A stretch of DNA of 60,334 bases from Acetomicrobium sp. S15 = DSM 107314 (GCF_016125955.1 NZ_JADEVE010000155.1:1-60334), one strand, 5' to 3'. Positions 52,435 through 60,079 are shown, counted from the first letter of the stretch. Made by a program: numbers and translations. The notes: generated from the letters alone by a model not told the origin.

Positions 52435-52714
52435 TGCTCTTTTTCCCCTCTCTATCTAACCTGTAAAGGAAGGCGAGCACGCGAGCCACAGCCTCGTAGA
52501 GCTCAACCGGAATTTCTTCCCCCAGCTCTACAAACAGAAGAGCGGAGGCGAGCGCAGGGTCCTCGACGATCGGGACGCCGCTTTCCTTCGCTATCTCGAT
52601 TATCTGTTTCGCCATTACGCCTTGCCCCGAAGCGACCACGCGCGGTGCTTCGTCTTTTTTAGCCTCATAGCGCAACGCTGCAGCCTTCTTGGGCAACTCG
52701 TCTTCTGCCATCAC
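52427..52714 (-). CDS. FlhB C-terminal domain homologue (FhlB/YlqH)
   Basis: A 95-residue protein matching the cytosolic domain of FlhB after the cleavage site: AAALRYEAKKDEAPRVVASGQG, then QIIEIAKESGVPIVEDPALASALLFVELGEEIPVELYEAVARVLAFLY. It has no membrane part and no NPTH; it corresponds to the cleaved FlhB-CC fragment. Homologues (YlqH in Bacillus, FhlB) can replace the FlhB C-terminus. It overlaps its upstream FliK-like neighbour by 4 bases. Confidence 0.93.
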   Translation of the reverse strand: MMAEDELPKKAAALRYEAKKDEAPRVVASGQGVMAKQIIEIAKESGVPIVEDPALASALLFVELGEEIPVELYEAVARVLAFLYRLDREGKKSNG

Positions 52715-53739
52715 GCCGTCACATCCAATCGCCCTACCGTCACATCGCCATGACGAGAAAGGCCCACAGATACGCTAAGGTGGCGCAAAGATAGCGACAC
52801 TGCGGACAGAGAACGCCTGAGTTCTTCCAGGCGCTCTTCGATGAGCGATTTCGACGGCTCGTCGCGCGCCCTCAGCGCTATAACCAAAGACGAGCCATTG
52901 CTGAATGCGTCACCGCGGACTTCACCTATCCGCCTCCCCTCAAAAGCAAAGGATGCGCGGTAGACCTTCTGCCCGCGGCGTTCCAAGACTTGGAGGTTCA
53001 CGCAGGCCCAAAGCGGCTCATCCTCACCCAAAAGCGGCCATACCAAAGGGAAAAGCGCTTCTGACTTTGCGCCTCCTTCAAGCGGATGCAGCAAGGCCTT
53101 ATGGGCCACCACAAGGTCGCGCAGTTCGCTCCTGTCGCGGCCTGCCAATTCGAGCGCCTCGCGAAGGGGCGCACCGTCTTCCATATAGCGCTTCAAGCTC
53201 GCCCTGAGCTCGCCCCAAAGGGAGACCACGGCTTGAGGGCTAAGCGACAGGTACCAAGCCAAGGGCAGAGCCAATTCCCCTTTTAGGGGAAGGCCTCTCG
53301 CCAATAACTCCGTCAGTGCCTCTATGAGGGTGAGGTTGGACCCCATCTGCTGCCATGCGCCTTTCAGGAAAGAAATCGCTTCGCCGTTCGCCATCAAGCC
53401 ACGAGAAAGGAGCGCCGCAGCAAAGGGGCGATCTTCAGGGGCAAATTGCTCGATTGCGGGAAGGGTCAAACTTTTTACGTGGAGAAGGGGAGGGTCGCTC
53501 TTCGCATCCCACCTGGCGATGAAGCGCTGCCCGACGAAGAGAGGGATAGTGGAGCGGGCCCACAAAAGCTTTCCCTGAAGCCTCACCCAATATCCCCCGC
53601 CTTGAGCGCTCGCAACCGTGCCCTCGATCAATGCCCCGTCGCGAATGAGCGGAACGTCGCCCTTGACGCCTGGGATTTTCGCGCTATCGGATGCCCCTCC
53701 AACGCTGTTAGGCCCGGACGGCATCATGGGCGCCTCCAA
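52711..53739 (-). CDS. FliK-like hypothetical protein (YlqG position)
   Basis: A 342-residue soluble protein without a signal peptide. The first ~40 residues are low-complexity, then an SH3/OB-like segment (LIEGTVASAQGGGYWVRLQGKLLW), a helical middle (~115-220), and a C-terminal alpha/beta domain (~235-335: WACVNLQVLERRGQKVYRASFAFEG, LEELRRSLSAVSLSLRHLSVSVGL) that recalls the hook-length-control C-terminal domain. It is coupled to the FlhB-like gene exactly where ylqG precedes ylqH in B. subtilis. FliK/FlhB-like pairing is inference. Confidence 0.65.
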   Translation of the reverse strand: MEAPMMPSGPNSVGGASDSAKIPGVKGDVPLIRDGALIEGTVASAQGGGYWVRLQGKLLWARSTIPLFVGQRFIARWDAKSDPPLLHVKSLTLPAIEQFAPEDRPFAAALLSRGLMANGEAISFLKGAWQQMGSNLTLIEALTELLARGLPLKGELALPLAWYLSLSPQAVVSLWGELRASLKRYMEDGAPLREALELAGRDRSELRDLVVAHKALLHPLEGGAKSEALFPLVWPLLGEDEPLWACVNLQVLERRGQKVYRASFAFEGRRIGEVRGDAFSNGSSLVIALRARDEPSKSLIEERLEELRRSLSAVSLSLRHLSVSVGLSRHGDVTVGRLDVTA

Positions 53740-54296
53740 GTGAAGCTCTTGCGGTGCAACGGGCTAGGTCCGAACTCGCCCAGGGCCTTTACGTGCGCCG
53801 CCGTCGGGTAACCTTTGTGGCGAGCGAACCCATATTGCGGATACAGGTTGTCGAGGGCCACCATAACCCTATCTCTCAACACCTTAGCCACCACCGATGC
53901 TGCCGCCACGACCGGAAACGAGGCATCGGCTTTCGCAACGGCTTTTTGCCTGTACGGAAGGTCCGGTATGGTATTAGTGCCGTCCACAATGACCAGGTCA
54001 GGCTCGAAAGGCAGCGCAAGCACCGCTTTTCTCATCGCCCAAAGGGACGCCCTCAAGATGTTCATCCGGTCGATGACGCGCGGCGAAGCGGCCTGTGCCT
54101 TCCAACATATAAAACCATTTGCACAGAAGGAACAAAACAGGCGCTCCCTCTCCTTCGGCGAAAGCGCCTTCGAATCCCTGAAGCCGAGCTCCCAGAGCTC
54201 TCCGTCCGACCCGAATGGAACGGAAACCGCAGCCGCCACGACAGGACCTGCCAACGGACCTCTCCCAGCTTCATCTACGCCGACCAGATACTTCAT
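53724..54296 (-). CDS. rnhB: Ribonuclease HII
   Basis: About 190 residues, normal for RNase HII. GVDEAGRGPLAGPVVAAAV holds the first Asp and Glu, FRDSKALSPKERERL follows, and ASVVAKVLRDRVM contains the K/R-DR motif. It removes RNA from RNA-DNA hybrids. The frame is open 56 codons further, but that part is Arg/Ser-rich shadow of rbgA; ATG at 54294-54296 (MKYLVGVDEAG) is the start, directly after GAAGG. It overlaps rbgA by 26 bases. Confidence 0.95.
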   Translation of the reverse strand: MKYLVGVDEAGRGPLAGPVVAAAVSVPFGSDGELWELGFRDSKALSPKERERLFCSFCANGFICWKAQAASPRVIDRMNILRASLWAMRKAVLALPFEPDLVIVDGTNTIPDLPYRQKAVAKADASFPVVAAASVVAKVLRDRVMVALDNLYPQYGFARHKGYPTAAHVKALGEFGPSPLHRKSFTWRRP

Positions 54297-55110
54297 CCTT
54301 CGACTCTTCCGGCATTTCCAAGGTGAACCGGCCCAGATCGCCGCCAGAGAACGCCTTGAGGAGCGACATCCCGGCCCTCTCCAAGTCGACCTCTCCGCCG
54401 GGGCCGAGGCAACCGAGACGCCGACCCATGGCTTCAAGCGCCTCTTGCTCGCCGTTCGCCACATCTACACCCCATTTCTTCCGAATAGCGCCGATCAAAT
54501 TTTTCTCCTTTAAAAAGCGAAGCAGCGACAGGGCAAGCACTTCGTACCCTCCGATCACCTCGACCTTCGAGCACCCGAGCCACGCCAAGAGCTGGTGAGT
54601 GAAAGGATCTGAAGAGGGATCCAAGATGCCGGGCGAATCCAGGACGAGGAAGCCTTCACCCCTGTACCACGAAACCCTCCTGGTCACGCCGGGAAGAAGT
54701 CCTACTTCTGCCTTTTTTCTCCTCACGAGCGCGTTTAAGAGCGTGGATTTTCCTACATTCGGTATGCCGATTACGGCGAGGCGAAGCTCTCTGAAAGACG
54801 GCTTATGCCGCAACAGACTCGCCCTCAAGGAAGCGATGTTGCCGCGCAGGTTCAGGGCCACTGCCGATACTCCGAGTCGCTTGAAGTGCGCAAGCCACAG
54901 ATCGGTGCACTTGGGGTCCGCTAAGTCTTTGTGGCTCAACACGATCAACCTCGTGCGCTTACCCGTTAAATCCTCGGCAAAGGGAGCGGCGGTGGAAAGG
55001 GGAGCCCTCGCGTCACGCACCTCTATTACGAGATCGACCAGCGGGACGATTTCCTCGAGCTCTCGCCTCCCCTTGGCCATATGGCCCGGAAACCACACCG
55101 TCCTCCCCAC
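54271..55110 (-). CDS. rbgA: Ribosome biogenesis GTPase RbgA (YlqF), atypical G4
   Basis: A 279-residue circularly permuted GTPase for late 50S assembly. The order is G4-G5-G1-G2-G3: G1 IGIPNVGKSTLLNALV (Lys121), G3 LDSPGIL, and VRDARAPLS at the N-terminus. The G4 motif, normally NKxD, reads SHKD at residues 59-62 (54925-54936), which would weaken guanine specificity unless compensated. It begins one base after lepB and overlaps rnhB. Confidence 0.95.
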   Translation of the reverse strand: MGRTVWFPGHMAKGRRELEEIVPLVDLVIEVRDARAPLSTAAPFAEDLTGKRTRLIVLSHKDLADPKCTDLWLAHFKRLGVSAVALNLRGNIASLRASLLRHKPSFRELRLAVIGIPNVGKSTLLNALVRRKKAEVGLLPGVTRRVSWYRGEGFLVLDSPGILDPSSDPFTHQLLAWLGCSKVEVIGGYEVLALSLLRFLKEKNLIGAIRKKWGVDVANGEQEALEAMGRRLGCLGPGGEVDLERAGMSLLKAFSGGDLGRFTLEMPEESKDEVSGRRR

Positions 55111-55111
55111 G

Positions 55112-55624
55112 TCAATCTACAGCTCCTATCCGGCTCGGCGGCCAGTATCTAAACAAGACAGGGCCTCTCAGAAAACCCTTCGGGACAAAACCCCAAAAGC
55201 GGCTGTCCTGAGAATTAGGGCGATTATCGCCCATCATAAAATACTCTCCGGGCGGCACCTTGACGGGACTCATGTTATAGAAATCGCGATTCTGCACATA
55301 CGGTTCGACGATCGGCTCTTCGTTTATATAAACTTGCCCGTCTCTGATCTCCACCGTCTCCCCTGGTAGCCCGATTACGCGCTTGACGAAGTCCCTCCTC
55401 GGATCCACGGGATACCTGAAAACCACAATCTGACCCCGCTTGGGATCAGTGAAGTGATACCAAAACTTTGCAACCAGGACGCGATCTCCCGGAAGCAGCG
55501 TCGGGATCATAGAGCCGCTGGGTATCCAAAAGGCTTGGACCACAAAAGCCCTCAATATCAACGCAAGGACCAGTGCCCAAACCACGGTCTCAAGCGTCTC
55601 GCGCCACCACGGCTTCGCTGCCAT
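55112..55624 (-). CDS. lepB: Signal peptidase I
   Basis: A 170-residue single-pass signal peptidase. The N-terminal helix (ETVVWALVLALILRAFVV) is followed by Ser38 (PSGSMIPTL), Lys81 (RRDFVKRVIGLPGE) and the GDNRPNSQDSR box. It cleaves Sec signal peptides. GAGGAGG lies before the ATG. First gene of the 50-kb run, with its own promoter. Confidence 0.96.
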   Translation of the reverse strand: MAAKPWWRETLETVVWALVLALILRAFVVQAFWIPSGSMIPTLLPGDRVLVAKFWYHFTDPKRGQIVVFRYPVDPRRDFVKRVIGLPGETVEIRDGQVYINEEPIVEPYVQNRDFYNMSPVKVPPGEYFMMGDNRPNSQDSRFWGFVPKGFLRGPVLFRYWPPSRIGAVD

Positions 55625-55688
55625 CGCTGCGACCTCCTCAAAGACTCAAGCTTCCGCTTAAGCTCAAATCGTAGATGTTTATAGTCTT

Positions 55689-55717
55689 TTTATAGCCCTT
55701 CGGCGGAGAAGTTGCAA
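55689..55717 (-). promoter_or_regulatory. Promoter upstream of lepB and the 50-kb run
   Basis: On the minus strand TTGCAA (55712-55717), a 17-bp spacer and TATAAA (55689-55694), ~65 bp before the lepB start. Nine of twelve consensus bases. It is the best promoter candidate for the long co-directional unit that includes the flagellar genes. Confidence 0.6.
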
Positions 55718-55794
55718 GGAGACCCTATACGAGTCGTTTCTTTGTACCTTAACTACAACACACCGCCAAAAACCGCGACGGCGTGCGTTTGCAA

Positions 55795-56319
55795 TTACGA
55801 ATTGTCCCTCAGCGTGATGAGGCACTTACCGGAAATGACCAGATATTTGAGAGCCCTTGCCTTGTTCTGCCCGTCTGCCGTGATTTTCAACGTCACAGCC
55901 GGCGTCAACGTATGCCATACAGGGGAATAACTCGACTTATACGAACCTCCGTCTGCTTTGAAATAACATCTGCCGCCGCTTTCAAACGTCTCGTCCTCGT
56001 TCGTGTCGAACCAGTGAACAGTGATCCAATTCGAAGGTATTGTGGAATACTTCAGCTCGAAAAATCTTCCCTCCTTCACAGCCACATAAAAAACACGCTC
56101 TAACCAGCGCTTAGCTCTTTCGGCCTCGGCAATGGCCACTGCATCCTTAGACGGCCTAAAAGATAAAGTCAGGGTTGCCGCCAAAATGCCTACCACCGCA
56201 AAGACGACCAACAACTCGACCAACGTAAACCCGGAATGTCGGCCACAGCGCCCAACCGAGAGGGGCGATTTACGTCCGATGTCCCAAAAGATCGGCAACA
56301 CCACCTTTAAGTCGGCCAT
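55795..56319 (-). CDS. Type IV pilin/pseudopilin-like protein (GspH-type)
   Basis: A 174-residue protein with a class III prepilin signal: SG|FTLVELLVVFAVVGILAATLTLSF, Phe at +1 and Glu at +5, cleaved after Gly ~31. The remainder looks like a GspH/FimT minor pseudopilin. The leader is long for the class, and later GTG/TTG starts (codons 6-8) are possible. The start lies 50 bases inside the thioesterase gene. No other pilus gene is nearby. Confidence 0.82.
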   Translation of the reverse strand: MADLKVVLPIFWDIGRKSPLSVGRCGRHSGFTLVELLVVFAVVGILAATLTLSFRPSKDAVAIAEAERAKRWLERVFYVAVKEGRFFELKYSTIPSNWITVHWFDTNEDETFESGGRCYFKADGGSYKSSYSPVWHTLTPAVTLKITADGQNKARALKYLVISGKCLITLRDNS

Positions 56320-56728
56320 CCTCGCAAAGCTCTAAGAGCATGCCGTAAAACGGTTGCGGCTCCCTTATCAGCCGCCCGCGGCTATCGCAGAAACCATGGC
56401 GCGTATAGCCGTGAACCAGGAGACGTTCTTCGGGAATCTTTAATATGCTATAAGAAAATGACATAGAATAGGGGGTTAGAGCGCTTACGCTCGTGCGCAC
56501 CAAAAGCTCATCGTCATATCGAGCGGAATGCTTGTAGCGACAGCGGACCTCCACAACGGGCATGTATACACCCGTCGCTTCCCACTTCGAATAGGGGATA
56601 CCCATAGCCCTACAGTAGTCAGTGCGCCCGACTTCGAAGTAAGTAAGATAGTTGGCGTAATAGACCACCCCCATGTTGTCGGTCTCGCCATATCGCACTC
56701 TCAGGCGCGATTCCACCACGGGAGCCAT
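56270..56728 (-). CDS. Acyl-CoA thioesterase, YbgC/4HBT hotdog family
   Basis: A 152-residue hotdog-fold protein: RVRYGETDNMGVVYYANYLTYFEVGRTDY is the YbgC signature with the catalytic Asp in TDNMG. It hydrolyses short acyl thioesters; substrate unknown. ATG at 56726-56728 is chosen because AGGAGG ends 6 bases upstream (the GTG 5 codons earlier has none). 45 bases after the MOSC gene. Confidence 0.92.
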   Translation of the reverse strand: MAPVVESRLRVRYGETDNMGVVYYANYLTYFEVGRTDYCRAMGIPYSKWEATGVYMPVVEVRCRYKHSARYDDELLVRTSVSALTPYSMSFSYSILKIPEERLLVHGYTRHGFCDSRGRLIREPQPFYGMLLELCEDGRLKGGVADLLGHRT

Positions 56729-56773
56729 GGAATCCCTCCTCACAATACCAAGTTGGACATCTGAAACGCTTAC

Positions 56774-57223
56774 TTACATGGAAACGTCGGCGAGCTTTCG
56801 CACCGGATCGCCTTTGCGCACGGTACCGCTCTTTATGACGGAGCAAAATGTGCCCTTCTTTGGCATTATACACTCTCCGGCGAGCCTGTAAATTTCGCAC
56901 TCACCATGGCAGTTCTTGCCTATCTGAGTAACCTCTAAGATCGCGTCCCCTACCGCCAAGCGATCTCCCACCGCCAAACAACTCACATCGAAACCTTTTA
57001 ACGTGAGGTTTTCGGCAAAGGCACCGGGGCCCACATTGGGAATCCTATCGCGCATTCCCTCTATGTCTTCAAGGGACAAAAGGCTGACCTGTCTGTGCAT
57101 AAAACCGGCATGGGCATCACCGCGAAGGCCGAGGCCTTCCAAAAGCAATGCCTCACCGACGTCCTGTTTTTTTGTGCCTTTTTCCTTAGAGATACAAACA
57201 GCCCAGACTACCCCTGTGCTCAT
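56774..57223 (-). CDS. MOSC domain protein
   Basis: A 149-residue stand-alone MOSC protein. GLRGDAHAGFMHRQVSLLS, GAFAENLTLKG and the Cys region IGKNCHGECEIYRLAGECIMPKKGTFCSVIKSG match the family. MOSC proteins handle sulfur for molybdenum cofactor or similar groups, and in anaerobes they are often next to moaC/mog. Here it overlaps iscU by 4 bases, tying it to cysteine desulfurase sulfur supply. Confidence 0.92.
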   Translation of the reverse strand: MSTGVVWAVCISKEKGTKKQDVGEALLLEGLGLRGDAHAGFMHRQVSLLSLEDIEGMRDRIPNVGPGAFAENLTLKGFDVSCLAVGDRLAVGDAILEVTQIGKNCHGECEIYRLAGECIMPKKGTFCSVIKSGTVRKGDPVRKLADVSM

Positions 57224-57636
57224 ACCGTCACTTCGCTCTCTTTTTTGTTATCGACGCCGGCTCTATCAGCTTTCGACTTCGATAGGTAATCCTCTATGGC
57301 CGCCTTTATTCCCTCTTCGGCGAGCAAGGAACAATGGAGCTTATGAGGAGGGAGCCCTCCGAGCGCTTGAGCCACATCCTTATTGCTGACCTTAAGGGCC
57401 TCCTCGAGCGTCTTGCCCTTGACCATCTCCGTAACCATGGAGCTCGTGGCGATCGCCGCGGCGCAACCGAAGGTCTCGAATTTAACGTCCACAATACGGC
57501 CGTTTTCTACCTTCAAATATATCTTCATGACGTCGCCGCAGACCGGATTGCCTACCGTGCCTACACCATCGGCGTCCTCTATGCGCCCGACGTTCTTCGG
57601 ATTCATAAAAAGCTCTACCACTTTCTCGCTATACAT
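57220..57636 (-). CDS. iscU: Iron-sulfur cluster scaffold IscU/NifU N-terminal type
   Basis: A 138-residue scaffold with the three cluster cysteines Cys33 (NPVCGD), Cys58 (FGCAAAIA) and Cys102 (KLHCS). The last ~20 residues are a charged tail. It receives sulfur from the desulfurase encoded just upstream (8-base overlap) and hands clusters to apoproteins. Confidence 0.95.
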   Translation of the reverse strand: MYSEKVVELFMNPKNVGRIEDADGVGTVGNPVCGDVMKIYLKVENGRIVDVKFETFGCAAAIATSSMVTEMVKGKTLEEALKVSNKDVAQALGGLPPHKLHCSLLAEEGIKAAIEDYLSKSKADRAGVDNKKESEVTV

Positions 57637-58813
57637 GCCTCGCTACCTCCTTTTTGCCATAAGGAGACATCGCCCTCAGCGACTCTACCACTTTTGGAAG
57701 ATTTTCCAAGACATAGTCTATATCCTCATCGCTCGTATCTTTCCCGAGGGAAAGCCTGAGAGAGCCATGGGCAACTTCATGAGGCAACCCTATGGCCAAG
57801 AGCACGTGACTCGGTTCTAAGCTGCCCGACGTGCACGCCGAGCCGCTGCTCGCGCCTATCCCGAGGGCGTCAAGCCGCAATAGGAGAGATTCTCCTTCGA
57901 TGTATCGGAAACAGAAACTGGCGTGAAAGGGAAGCCGCTTGGTGCGGTGCCCTGTCAAAAGCACGTCGTCTATGCGCTCGAGGACCCCATCTATCAGACG
58001 ATCGCGCAGGCGCCTCTCGTTGTCGACTTCGCCCTTCTGCAATCTCTCCATCGCAAGGGCAGCTGCCTCACCAAACCCAACCATGCCAGCGGTATTTTCT
58101 GTTCCGGAGCGAAGCCCCCGCTCCTGGCCGCCGCCGTGGATCAAGGGTTCGATCTTTACCCCTTTTCTCACATATAAAGCCCCCACACCCTTGGGCCCGT
58201 ACATCTTGTGAGCCGCCATTGTCATCAAGTCGATGGGCAAAGTTTTCGTATCTATGGGGATATGCCCTGCCGCCTGCACGGCGTCGGTGTGAAAGAGCAC
58301 GCCGCGTGCGCGGCAAAGGGCGCCTATTTCATCTATTGGCTGGACCGTCCCGATCTCGTTATTGGCGAAGTGGATCGTGACCAGAACCGTATCGGGGCGA
58401 ATAGCGCGCTCGAGTTCGTCAATCTTGACGAAACCTTCGCCGTCGACGGGCAGAACAGTGGCCTCGAAGCCCTCCTTGCCGAGCCACTCGCACGTATGGA
58501 GGACGGCGTGATGCTCCGTAGCCGACGTTATGACGTGACGCCCCTTCCCTTTTAACGCGAAGGCGGCACCTTTTATAGCGAGGTTATCGGCCTCGCTCCC
58601 GCCCCCGGTGAAGATTATCTCTGCGGGGTCGGCATTTATGAGCCCAGCCACTTTATCGCGCGCTTCATCTACAGCCTGGCGCGCCTTCCTACCCCACGCG
58701 TGAAGGCTGTTCGGATTGCCGAAGTCTTGAGAAAAATAGGGGATCATCGCTTCCAGAACACGGCAATCTACTGGCGTGGTAGCTGAATGATCGAGATACA
58801 CTGAACGGTTCAT
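57629..58813 (-). CDS. iscS: Cysteine desulfurase (NifS/IscS)
   Basis: A 394-residue PLP enzyme. N-terminal VYLDHSATTPVD, Lys203 of HKMYGPKG binds PLP, and the catalytic Cys327 lies in SSGSACTSG. It makes persulfide sulfur for Fe-S clusters. The promoter and an operator-like inverted repeat lie upstream; no IscR gene in view. First gene of the iscS-iscU-MOSC-thioesterase-pilin operon. Confidence 0.96.
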   Translation of the reverse strand: MNRSVYLDHSATTPVDCRVLEAMIPYFSQDFGNPNSLHAWGRKARQAVDEARDKVAGLINADPAEIIFTGGGSEADNLAIKGAAFALKGKGRHVITSATEHHAVLHTCEWLGKEGFEATVLPVDGEGFVKIDELERAIRPDTVLVTIHFANNEIGTVQPIDEIGALCRARGVLFHTDAVQAAGHIPIDTKTLPIDLMTMAAHKMYGPKGVGALYVRKGVKIEPLIHGGGQERGLRSGTENTAGMVGFGEAAALAMERLQKGEVDNERRLRDRLIDGVLERIDDVLLTGHRTKRLPFHASFCFRYIEGESLLLRLDALGIGASSGSACTSGSLEPSHVLLAIGLPHEVAHGSLRLSLGKDTSDEDIDYVLENLPKVVESLRAMSPYGKKEVARHV

Positions 58814-58836
58814 TGTTCGTACCGCCTCTCTTTTTT

Positions 58837-58857
58837 AGGCATTCCTAAACTATGCCT
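58837..58857. promoter_or_regulatory. Inverted repeat at the iscS transcription start
   Basis: aggcat (58837-58842) and atgcct (58852-58857) are a perfect 6-bp inverted repeat with 9-bp centre, adjoining the -10 box and covering the expected start site. The motif TTTAGGA also repeats twice at a 23-bp interval on the minus strand. Suggests a repressor site (Rrf2/IscR type is a guess). Confidence 0.4.
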
Positions 58858-58886
58858 ACTCTAACTCCTAAATTGCTCCTTGTCAA
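58858..58886 (-). promoter_or_regulatory. Promoter of the iscS operon
   Basis: On the minus strand TTGACA (58881-58886), a 17-bp spacer and TAGAGT (58858-58863): perfect -35, four of six in the -10. The start codon of iscS is about 45 bp downstream. Confidence 0.7.
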
Positions 58887-58926
58887 GAGCGGCGGCAAGA
58901 GGTTGCGACGCAACCCTTCACGGCCC

Positions 58927-59307
58927 TCATCCATAGCCGCGACCCTCATCCGGCAATACCTTTACTACAGCAGGATAGGACTTCAACCGCAGATAAAGGT
59001 TGATTTCGCCCACCTCGTCCGGACTTAAAGTCGCGGGTCGCGACAAAGTCCAACCGTCTGCCACGAGGTTTCCCGAGGCGTCGTAGAGCTCCACGACCAC
59101 TGCAGCCCCTTTGACGTTCGCAGAAGAGACATTAAGCAACGTGGCCGTCAGAGAAAAGAGTCCTTCTTCGGCATCGTAATGCCACGAAAGCTCGGGTATC
59201 GCGAGGTTAGAAGTCGCTTTCTCCTCGCAAGAATCTTGAGCGGAAGCCAACCCTGCGCCCCAGAGCAACAAAAACATCAAAAGCATACCGCGTGCTGCGC
59301 GCGCCAT
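58927..59307 (-). CDS. Small secreted protein, FxLYD-like domain
   Basis: A 126-residue protein with a Sec signal peptide (~1-23: hydrophobic core, cleavage after ASA). The mature part has a single beta-sandwich of FxLYD type: FSLTATLLNVSSANVKGAAVVVELYDASGNLVADGW. Function unknown. AAGGGG lies 9 bases before the ATG. Stands alone between iscS and tRNA-Ser. Confidence 0.75.
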   Translation of the reverse strand: MARAARGMLLMFLLLWGAGLASAQDSCEEKATSNLAIPELSWHYDAEEGLFSLTATLLNVSSANVKGAAVVVELYDASGNLVADGWTLSRPATLSPDEVGEINLYLRLKSYPAVVKVLPDEGRGYG

Positions 59308-59416
59308 GCCAAATCGCCCCTTTCGTTATCTTATTAAGTCAAGGTCGCTATAGCACATAAGGACAAACTCGCCTCACGCAAAATGCAAAAGACAACTAAA
59401 CGTTTACCTTCAACCC

Positions 59417-59446
59417 CTGCCATTTTCCCCATCGTTATCTTATAAT
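59417..59446 (+). promoter_or_regulatory. Probable promoter of tRNA-Ser
   Basis: A perfect TATAAT (59441-59446) lies 10 bp before the tRNA. The -35 candidate is CTGCCA (59417-59422) with an 18-bp spacer, four of six. The -10 box is convincing; the -35 is weak. Confidence 0.5.
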
Positions 59447-59455
59447 ATGACAAAG

Positions 59456-59545
59456 GGAGGGCTGGCCGAGCGGTCGAAGGCGGGTGACTTGAAATCACTT
59501 GTGGCTTTAACGCCACCGGGGGTTCGAATCCCTCGCCCTCCGCCA
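59456..59545 (+). tRNA. tRNA-Ser (anticodon TGA)
   Basis: A 90-nt tRNA with acceptor stem GGAGGGC/GCCCTCC, anticodon loop CTTGAAA with anticodon TGA, a long variable arm typical of serine tRNA, GGTTCGAATCC T-arm and encoded CCA (59543-59545). It ends 3 bp from the end of the convergent speD. Confidence 0.96.
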
Positions 59546-59548
59546 ATT

Positions 59549-59962
59549 TCAAAGCGCGTTCTTGGAGCGCAGGTCCTCTTCCCACGTGATGAGTGAATGG
59601 TAGAATTCGTTATCTCCGTCGTCGAGGCCCCGCGTTATCTCCGTCACATGGGAGTAAACGGCGCCCACCTGTTCAACCACGTAATCCACAGCCACTTCGG
59701 GAAGGCTCTCTTCGCCGCAAGTGTAGATATCGAGCGCCATATAGCCGAACTCGGGCCATGTATGCACAGACAGGTGGGATTCGCTTATTACCACTACGCC
59801 GCTCACGCCGTTTGGAGGAAAACGATAGAAAGAGACAGCCCATACCTGTGTCTTGGCGCGCCTGGCGGCTTCAACGAGCACTTCTTGCATGCGATCAACT
59901 TCGCCTATAATCTCTTTGCAGCCAGAAGCTTCTACTATGAAATGACGACCCCGAGGGCTCAT
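59549..59962 (-). CDS. speD: S-adenosylmethionine decarboxylase proenzyme
   Basis: A 137-residue class 1B (bacterial, short) AdoMetDC. The self-cleavage Ser62 follows Glu61 (VVISESHLSVHTWPE), giving a pyruvoyl group; His67 and Cys82 (DIYTCGE) are the expected processing/protonating residues. It feeds aminopropyl groups to spermidine synthase, whose gene is not in view. A GGGGGGG-type site precedes the ATG. Confidence 0.95.
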   Translation of the reverse strand: MSPRGRHFIVEASGCKEIIGEVDRMQEVLVEAARRAKTQVWAVSFYRFPPNGVSGVVVISESHLSVHTWPEFGYMALDIYTCGEESLPEVAVDYVVEQVGAVYSHVTEITRGLDDGDNEFYHSLITWEEDLRSKNAL

Positions 59963-59996
59963 TTCCCACCCCCCCTTTTTCGCTAAGGTTTCCTGA

Positions 59997-60026
59997 ATAA
60001 TAGTAACACGATCAGACCTAAAGCAA
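59997..60026 (-). promoter_or_regulatory. Possible promoter of speD
   Basis: On the minus strand TTGCTT (60021-60026), an 18-bp spacer and TATTAT (59997-60002): five of six in the -10, three of six in the -35. About 40 bp before the speD start codon. Confidence 0.35.
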
Positions 60027-60054
60027 CCGTTCGGCTCTCATGATCAAAGCAAAG

Positions 60055-60079
60055 AAAAATGGGAGGCTCTTAACCTCCC
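60055..60079 (-). terminator. Rho-independent terminator after tRNA-Ala
   Basis: On the minus strand GGGAGG (60074-60079), 7-nt loop, CCTCCC (60061-60066), then ATTTTT. It begins 10 bases after the tRNA 3' end and separates it from speD. Confidence 0.8.

Noticed and set aside
59323-59443. 12-bp direct repeat tcgttatcttat at 59323-59334 and 59432-59443
   Set aside because: Short, and one copy adjoins the tRNA-Ser -10 box; likely chance.
59334-59585. Minus-strand frame across tRNA-Ser (AEGEGFEPPVA)
   Set aside because: Antisense of tRNA-Ser and overlaps speD; spurious.
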